This document shows, piece after piece, positions 57,973 to 64,000 of a DNA stretch of 64,000 bases. The notes below the pieces were generated by a model that was given only the letters and a program-made list of their open reading frames with translations, had not been told where the DNA came from and did not search any database. Source of the DNA: Protula sp. h YS-2021 (lineage: Eukaryota > Annelida > Polychaeta > Sabellida > Serpulidae). The first letter of the stretch is position 1, and each line of letters opens with the position of its first letter. The stretch lies in the NCBI GenBank assembly GCA_949752745.1, contig OX457024.1, positions 47,372,490-47,436,489 on the forward strand. The letters are read 5' to 3'. The translations under genes and the position numbers were made by a program.

Positions 57973-58924
57973 AACTACCAGTTAAAAAGTTTAACTATTC
58001 TGTAAAAACATTAAAAAGGTATTCTACAAAGTTTCGTGGCCTTTCATTTGATCTTACAAATTGATACATTTTGTAACGGGTTTCTGAACTCTTTCATAAA
58101 ATATTCTAATGTACCATCACCGGATTGAAATACTTGCCTTACACAAACAAAACTTTTATACACACGTTTGTCTTGGCTTTAACGTTTAAGATAAATGTTG
58201 ATTAAAGGTAGATATGAAACACAGGACATCAGTTGGTGCAGCAAAACCAATGCAATACTGCGCTTAAACATCTAGTGTACACAATAACCTAATATATTTA
58301 TGGAAACAATAAAAATCTGTTTTAATGTTCAATCAGATTTTTTGCATTGATAATTCATCTTAATACTATGTAGACGTTTGTGTAAGAAAACAACTAACTG
58401 ATACAAGAAGCAATTTTCATTGATAGTACATATGCAAGGTGTTCCTTAAATATTTTGAAAATTCTAGAACTGTTATTGCATTACTGCGTTCTTGTTTGTT
58501 ACTATCATACCTAGACTGTAACACGTGACAAAACTCTTGAGACCTAAACCTAGTAATAAATGTGTTCACACAACTAAAGATATAACTCTCGGTCATTGCT
58601 GTATGAATGACCACATTCCTTATTCTGTGTCGTAATGAAATTCAGAATTATGCACTCGGACATCAACTTTTTCCATCCTGAGGTAACAGTTTTTACATTG
58701 GATATCTGTTAACTAGTGATATAGTTTGATATGCTGAAAATTCGAATTCTGGAATAAATACACAAACTGTATCTCAAGGGAAGAGATTGCTGATGTTTTC
58801 CGAATTACAAAGCCATTCGATTAATCGATGTTCCAGTATATGCACTGCTTATTTGAGTGACTAATTTTTTACTCATTATGTCTATTGAAAAGCGACAAAG
58901 TTGTGTTATTAGTTGTCGTTTAAA
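57973..58924. other. 3' UTR of the SLC51A-like gene and intergenic sequence
   Basis: AT-rich sequence follows the stop. A candidate AATAAA lies near 58307-58312 (AACAATAAAAATC). No further gene was recognised; the minus-strand ORF at 58417-58614 lacks any known domain. Confidence 0.4.
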
Positions 58925-59085
58925 CGCCACTTGGACGGTCACGCATTAACCCAGTCTCTTTCAACCGGGCTTGTATACGTCGAATATTCATCTCATTGAC
59001 ACCAAATTGCCTTGCAACATTAATTTGGGTCATCTCTCTCTCTCATAAATTCCAACTGCTCGCTGTTGATGAACTTGTGACAGTC
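58925..59085 (-). pseudogene. Tc1/mariner-type transposase, N-terminal helix-turn-helix fragment
   Basis: The minus strand encodes MTQINVARQFGVNEMNIRRI and then QARLKETGLMRDRPSG. This fits the paired HTH of Tc1-like transposases (usual pattern S-x-x-x-I-A-R-x-x-G-V-S...R-x-x-x-T-G-x-x-x-x-R-P-R-S-G). Upstream, a GA microsatellite shifts the frame from the preceding VGIYERE-like part. A stop follows directly after SGV. No catalytic domain is seen nearby, so only a fragment remains. Confidence 0.55.
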
Positions 59086-62000
59086 GCGGCATCACAATCA
59101 GTCAGGGAACTTTTAATATTTTAATGTTTTGTATCTAGCAGAACTTTGCTTTTACTGCACATTTAACTTTGTGCCATGCGTGTTGCTCATATAGCCCCAA
59201 ACTCAAAAAGGTGTCAGACTGACTATTTCATTAAATAGAACAAAGTGTTCGTTTAATTAACGTGATTTTCGTTACCAAATAAATAAAGAAATGTTATTAT
59301 TATCAACGAAAATCACTCAACGTGAAATAAAACCCCAAAATCGAAAAGTACGCCACAAAAACACCTAGTGTTACATTCTTTATTTTGATGAGTTAATATC
59401 TCTGAGATAAATCTCACTCAACGATGTGTAAATGTCACTTAACCATCGGGGTTCCAGATACCGAGTCAAATACAGTTTTCAGCTGTATAAACAATCAACA
59501 AAGACACTAGTCACCAGATAGGGTAGCAAACATGTGATATTAACCAAGATAAGATGAGAACGACTTAAAATTAGAAAGCATTGTTTACTAATTGCAGGTC
59601 AAAGGATTACCAATTATGGCAGACCAACAAAAATCTTTCTACACTAAAATCTAAGAGACATATCAATAAAACAAAACAAAGCAAATATTATGATTACGTA
59701 ATATTTTTGGTACTGAATGCGGCAACGCCAAATAAGGATTAAATTTAGCGGATCACGTGGAAGCTATGTAACTCTCGTTAATTTTGTCGTTGTTTCTGAG
59801 CGCATTATCTCTGTTCAAAAGGTTTGGCCTCTCTGCTCTATACAACGCTAATTATGCAGCGAATGAGTAGCGAAGCCAAGCATGCATTTTCTTCCTTCTT
59901 GGTGTTGACTTCGAGGTATGACAAGCCTTAAGTCAGCAGGACTTATGCAATGACAACCAAACAGAAGATAATGCTTAGTATATTCTCAAAGTGGAAGCAT
60001 GGACTGGTATGGTATATAAACACACCCAAAGACGACGGAATAATATCTTCTGTAGAGCACTGTACTGACGCATGCTTTCTTCATGGAACACCTTGGCTAT
60101 ATTTTCAGCCGTCACATGTGGTACAGACGTAGAGAACCCATAATATACCTGTTCCTTTTTCAAATGTTACATGTGGTTCTGTTATATTAACACCAACAAT
60201 TTGAAATGAAAATGGTGATTTCCATTGCCATCAGTGGAGCCCGTCTTTTCACACCTCTTTGCTTTCTGGCAATGCTGGTATGATTCACAGAATGACTTGG
60301 TGTCATTTAACATACCAGGCTACGAATATTTCTATTTAGCTCTATACCCAAAGTTCACATATGAGAAGTGCACATAGCAATGAAAGTCATGTTCAACCTT
60401 AGGACGCAACTCAGCAGAAACGACAAACTGAAACGAGCATTTGTCTGCAACAGATCTCATGACGATCAGAATCTTTGAGCTATAGAGGCACCAGACGAGA
60501 ACTCTACACCAGTAATAATTGACTTTATTAAATTCCTGATGTTTTCTCTCCTGTCCAAGCCTAGATTTATCACCATGAGCATTCCATTTACTATAAGACC
60601 TTGAAAAGGGCACTGGATTTTGGTTCATTAAGCAGTAGCAGGTAGCAGCTGGGCATTGTCAGAGCTTAATTAATTTCGTGAAGTCTAATAGTTATTTATT
60701 TGCAATTGTGAGACTGTTGTGATCTGTGAAGAAAATTGTATCGCAAGCAAGAGTGTTGTGATTTTTATCGATCGAAAGATCAAGGTGCAATAACTTTTTT
60801 TATAGACAGATTGGCCCACCTCACAAAGAGGACCAAAAGATGCACTGTACATTACAGACCGTGCGTGATGACGTAGTAATTGTTAACAGGGTTGTTCTTG
60901 TAGTAGCTTATTTCTTGATTCATTATATTGTGAAATGTTTCATTTATAATAGCTATGTCCCGATTCTGTTCCTGCAGAAAATGTACCTTCCCTTGTCACC
61001 TGTAAAGACTAAGGTTGGGTACTTGGTGATACCTACTCTCACATGTTTTACTTTCAGGCTGGTTGAAGCGCGTTGCTCGTTTCCATGTCCCTTATAATAA
61101 GGCAAATTCAACTCCGATAATTCAGGTACGATTTGAGTTTTTTTACAATTGCGATCCTAAGGTCAGTGAGGAGATGGGTCAAGTTAGGGATCAATTTTTA
61201 TACCATGTTTTCAGGCAACCCTTTTTTTTTTGGAGGACAACATTTTTATTAGCTGTTAGGACCTTATTTTTAGAGCAGGGCCACATTATTTCGAGGCAAA
61301 AATTATGATGTCAGGCATGGTATTACCATGACAAACTATGATTCTCTAGTTGTAATGACGCTATAGTTCATATAGTGGTTCTCCTAATAAACTTTTGCAA
61401 TTTTAGGCAAGATGTTGCTATAGCAGACATGGTGTTTTCATTGATCTGGCAACTGAAACCTGATTGATTTTTGGGATTCTCGCTCGTTGCCTAGAATCAG
61501 TGTTATCAAAAATTCTTGCAAACAAAATGCTCGATTTCTACCTAAAAGTTAACTTTTGGAATGGGGTTTGCGTAAGATTATTCTGATATTTGAAATGGGA
61601 GAATGGGGTAAAATACAACAAAAGGGACTAATCTTATTTTTAATTGATGTTTGTAAGAGAGCTGAATCTCACAAGCAAATATTATATTAAGTCGAAACGG
61701 ATAATTCTTTAAGAGTTTGTTTTAAATTTATAAATACTATTTCGATATTCATGAATATATTGTTGTCCCTTGTAAAATGTCACGGTCTTGTCGAAGAATA
61801 CATGACAAAATATAAAGAAATAAGAATTGCATAAAAGAGTACAATGTAAACAAGTCTAGAAATCATAGACTAACTTATTCAACCAAAATATGTGCAGAAT
61901 ACATACGCTTTGGTAATAAAACAGATACAAAATACAAAAGATTATATATACTCTGATATTTGTTAGCAGGGTCGAGTTTTAAAGGACGGCACACTGGAAA

Positions 62001-62432
62001 TAATATGCAGTGGTTTCGTTGGTACCATCTAGCTTATTTTTAGACGGCAAGCGTTGTTAATTAAGTGGCTGTGAGAACAAATTTGTAGCTCATTTTGTGT
62101 TACGTTCCAGTATTGTAGGGACAGTTCAAATGTGAAAACTTGTCTAACATAGTCCCATACCTTATAAGGCAACTTGATCACTTTGACCCGGTACTGTGAA
62201 AAGTTGTAGTTAGAGATTCTGTAAAAGGGTTAGTGACAAAATATTAGTCATTTTTCGATATATAAGAACTGATAGTTTATCGAAAATAATAGATGTTGTA
62301 GACATCAAGAGAAGCGCCTACACTAATCGAAACTATTGTACCATTCGCGGAGGAATCTGATCTACTCTTTCCGGTTTGAGCGGCTTCGAAGAGACAGCGT
62401 GAAACATCAAACGGTGATACCAAGCTATTAAA
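59086..62432. other. Unassigned sequence upstream of the cofilin gene
   Basis: ORFs of 60-98 codons (for example 59950-60132, 60332-60628 and 60840-61308) show no recognised domain. A splice-flanked open stretch at 61058-61124 (TTTCAG before, GTACGA after) is an isolated exon candidate only. The 5' UTR and promoter of the cofilin gene probably lie within the last few hundred bases. Confidence 0.4.
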
Positions 62433-64000
62433 ATGGTGAGTTTTGTGTATGGTTATACGGAAATTGTTTTTGTTCTCCATAAACATATCAGAATGGTCGA
62501 TTTGGCTTTTACCGACTTCTGATCTAGGAATGAATGATTATTCTAACTTTGAAAATAGACCGGTATAACCCGGAAGTGTTGGCTTCTTCAGACTTCCAAA
62601 TATTTAAATGAAATTTTCAGGTATTGTACTAGTTAAATACATTTGAGGTCTCCGCACAACGAGAGAAACATAGAATTGAACAGTAAGTCGTTATTGTCAA
62701 AACTGGAAATGTGTTCTTCTAATGTGAAAAGAGTTAGCCCAGGTTCACGCTTATTGACAAACTACAAAGCCACACACAATTCACCATGAGTTAGAATAAT
62801 CTTTGCGGCTAATGCACCAGCCTGTTATTTAAACAATGACGATGTGCTGTGCAGTTTGAATGTTGTTTGTTTTGTACGCTCATTTTTGGGGGTCGGTAAT
62901 AAGTCGCCATTAAGAAAGGTGCATAAGCCAAATCACACTTTGGGCGTTCGGAATATTAGGCGCAAACATTCTGTATTTGGAATACAAACTAATCGGGTAA
63001 AAATGAAAGAAATGATAGGGAGATTTCGCCTAAATGTCACATTTCTCATTCATCAAAAAGCAGTCGTTTTTTAACAATCCGTCCTCTATTTTTAGACCCC
63101 AACCGGGGGGGGGGGGGGGGGGCTATAGGATTGCCCTCTGCCCGTCCGTCCGTGTGTCACACTTTGGATTGTGTTTTGTTTCTACGCAAGTTCTCCGAAA
63201 CTGTTTACCCCAGGCATATGCAACCTTGCACAGTGAATATATATATATATATATATATATTGAAGTTGTGCATGTTATGTTTCAAATCGGCCAAAATGGC
63301 GACTTTTCAAAAATTGTGACCTTTTGAGATAACTTCAAAGTAAGACTTGGGTGCTTTCCATGTGAGTTCTCTGAAACTATTTATCCTAGGTATATGCTAC
63401 CTTGCACAGTGGATAAAGTTCTGCAATGTCGTATTATTTTTCACGTTGGTCAAAAATTGCCTAAGTGACGACTTGTTGTGTCCGGTTGGGGTCTGCGCCT
63501 TCGAGGATGGCTTGTTAAAATTTATTAAAAGTTTTAACAACCAGTTGTCAGTTTCTTTATATGTTCCGAGTAGGTACTGTTTTTCACCCGGTTCCCCTGC
63601 ATTCGAAATACAAAATTCTTGCGCATTTTATTCAAAACACCCCATGTGTGATAAGGCTTATCATTGGAAAGGGGTCATAGGGTTCATAAAAAGGAATGGA
63701 GATGAACTAAAAACACTCAAAAGTATTATTTAAAAAGAAAACAATATGCAAACGTTTGAGAATAAAATGCCTGGACGATGAGTGTTTTCAGTGGAGTATT
63801 TGGAACTAAAGAAACTTGGTCGCGGGAGTCTTAGCGGCCACCGTGTAATCTCAAACGCCATTTTTATGTTTCAGTCTTCCGGTGTAAAAGTACACGCTGA
63901 TTGTATGAAGCGTTTTGATGAAATGAAGCTTGGTCATAAATATCGATATATAATCTTCGCACTGAGTGAGGGATACAAAGAGATCTGCGTTCTTAAAACT
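62433..64000 (+). CDS. ADF/cofilin, first two coding exons (gene runs off the right edge)
   Basis: Exon 1 coding is a single ATG at 62433-62435, directly followed by a GTGAGT donor. Exon 2 starts at 63875 after TTTTTATGTTTCAG and is open to the edge. Together they give M|SSGVKV, then KRFDEMKLGHKYRYIIF and KEICVLKT, which matches the start of animal ADF/cofilin, including the conserved (A/S)SGV N-terminus with its regulatory Ser. The ATG-only first exon is a known cofilin gene layout and supports the pairing of these exons. Cofilins bind and sever actin filaments. The actin-binding long helix and C-terminus lie outside the window. Intron 1 (62436-63874) carries a MITE inside an older repeat. 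Confidence 0.88.
62930..63656. repeat. Dispersed repeat in cofilin intron 1, split by a MITE
   Basis: Outer parts (AAATCACACTTTGGGCG ... GGGAGATTTCGCC ... CAGTCGT on the left; CCGGTTCC ... ATTCGAAA ... GTGTGATAAGG on the right) match the repeat in DRC7 intron 1 (7951-8235) in order and orientation. The 63094-63494 element lies between them. Confidence 0.6.
63094..63494. mobile_element. MITE (about 401 bp) with 13-bp perfect inverted ends
   Basis: The ends are AGACCCCAACCGG (63094-63106) and its exact reverse complement CCGGTTGGGGTCT (63482-63494). The inside holds a G run, a CCGTCCGTCCGTG module, a (TA)n tract at 63239-63260, and two diverged copies of a unit of roughly 115 bp (about 63186-63302 and 63357-63472), each with AGTTCTC..GAAACT and CCTTGCACAGTG. 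There is no ORF of note. The target duplication is not clear. Core motifs are shared, in reverse orientation, with the repeat at 25480-26230. Confidence 0.75.

Noticed and set aside
61058..61124. Possible isolated exon (good acceptor TTTCAG and donor GTACGA)
   Set aside because: No partner exon in compatible phase and no family recognised; left unassigned.

Overview
This window is eukaryotic nuclear DNA. Genes are split by GT-AG introns, coding exons are separated by kilobases of AT-rich sequence, and the repeats are metazoan types (Polinton-like, DIRS-like and L2-like elements, MITEs). The host genes are animal genes: a motile-cilium subunit (DRC7), a solute-carrier 51 alpha-type membrane protein and an ADF/cofilin. 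The start of the cofilin and the mix of repeats suggest a lophotrochozoan, perhaps a mollusc. That placement is an inference, not a demonstration.

Region 1 (1 to about 6.6 kb) is the integrase-proximal end of a Polinton/Maverick (adintovirus-like) element that runs off the left edge. On the minus strand it carries a Polinton-type integrase, a NADAR/YbiA-like protein, three small proteins that look like paralogues, a Ser-rich protein with a PC4-like middle and Cys clusters, and an acidic protein with two CARD-like segments. A divergent GC-rich repeat centre separates these from a plus-strand RING-finger gene. Several genes have their own TATAAAA box next to a G run, and two have a poly(A) signal at or near their stop. 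The group looks like an accessory or host-interaction cassette. The element probably ends in 34-bp subterminal repeats near 6594.

Region 2 (5182 to 16508) is a near-identical direct tandem duplication of about 5.66 kb. The unit starts 26 bp upstream of the RING gene's TATA box and ends in intron 5 of the host gene DRC7. The window therefore holds two RING genes and two sets of DRC7 exons 1-5. Only the second set is joined to the rest of DRC7 (exons 6-17, to 22912). The reconstructed DRC7 is about 874 codons.

Region 3 (23 to 30.5 kb) has no recognised host gene. It holds a 41-bp minisatellite, a higher-order repeat with a long (TA)n tract, a C-run/G-run inverted repeat, and an 815-bp non-autonomous DNA transposon with inverted ends and a 6-bp target duplication.

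Region 4 (30.6 to 44.5 kb) is a graveyard of retroelements: two decayed DIRS-like elements (plus strand) flank two decayed L2-type LINEs in opposite orientations. A striking hairpin lies near the end of the second DIRS copy.

Region 5 (47.4 to 58 kb) is an SLC51A/OST-alpha-like gene on the plus strand. Eight coding exons encode seven hydrophobic segments and a six-cysteine cluster; the first exon was not found. Region 6 (58 to 64 kb) holds a Tc1-like transposase fragment, a long stretch with nothing recognised, and the start of an ADF/cofilin gene. Its first coding exon is only an ATG, and its first intron contains a MITE nested in an older dispersed repeat. DRC7 intron 1 keeps an uninterrupted copy of that older repeat.
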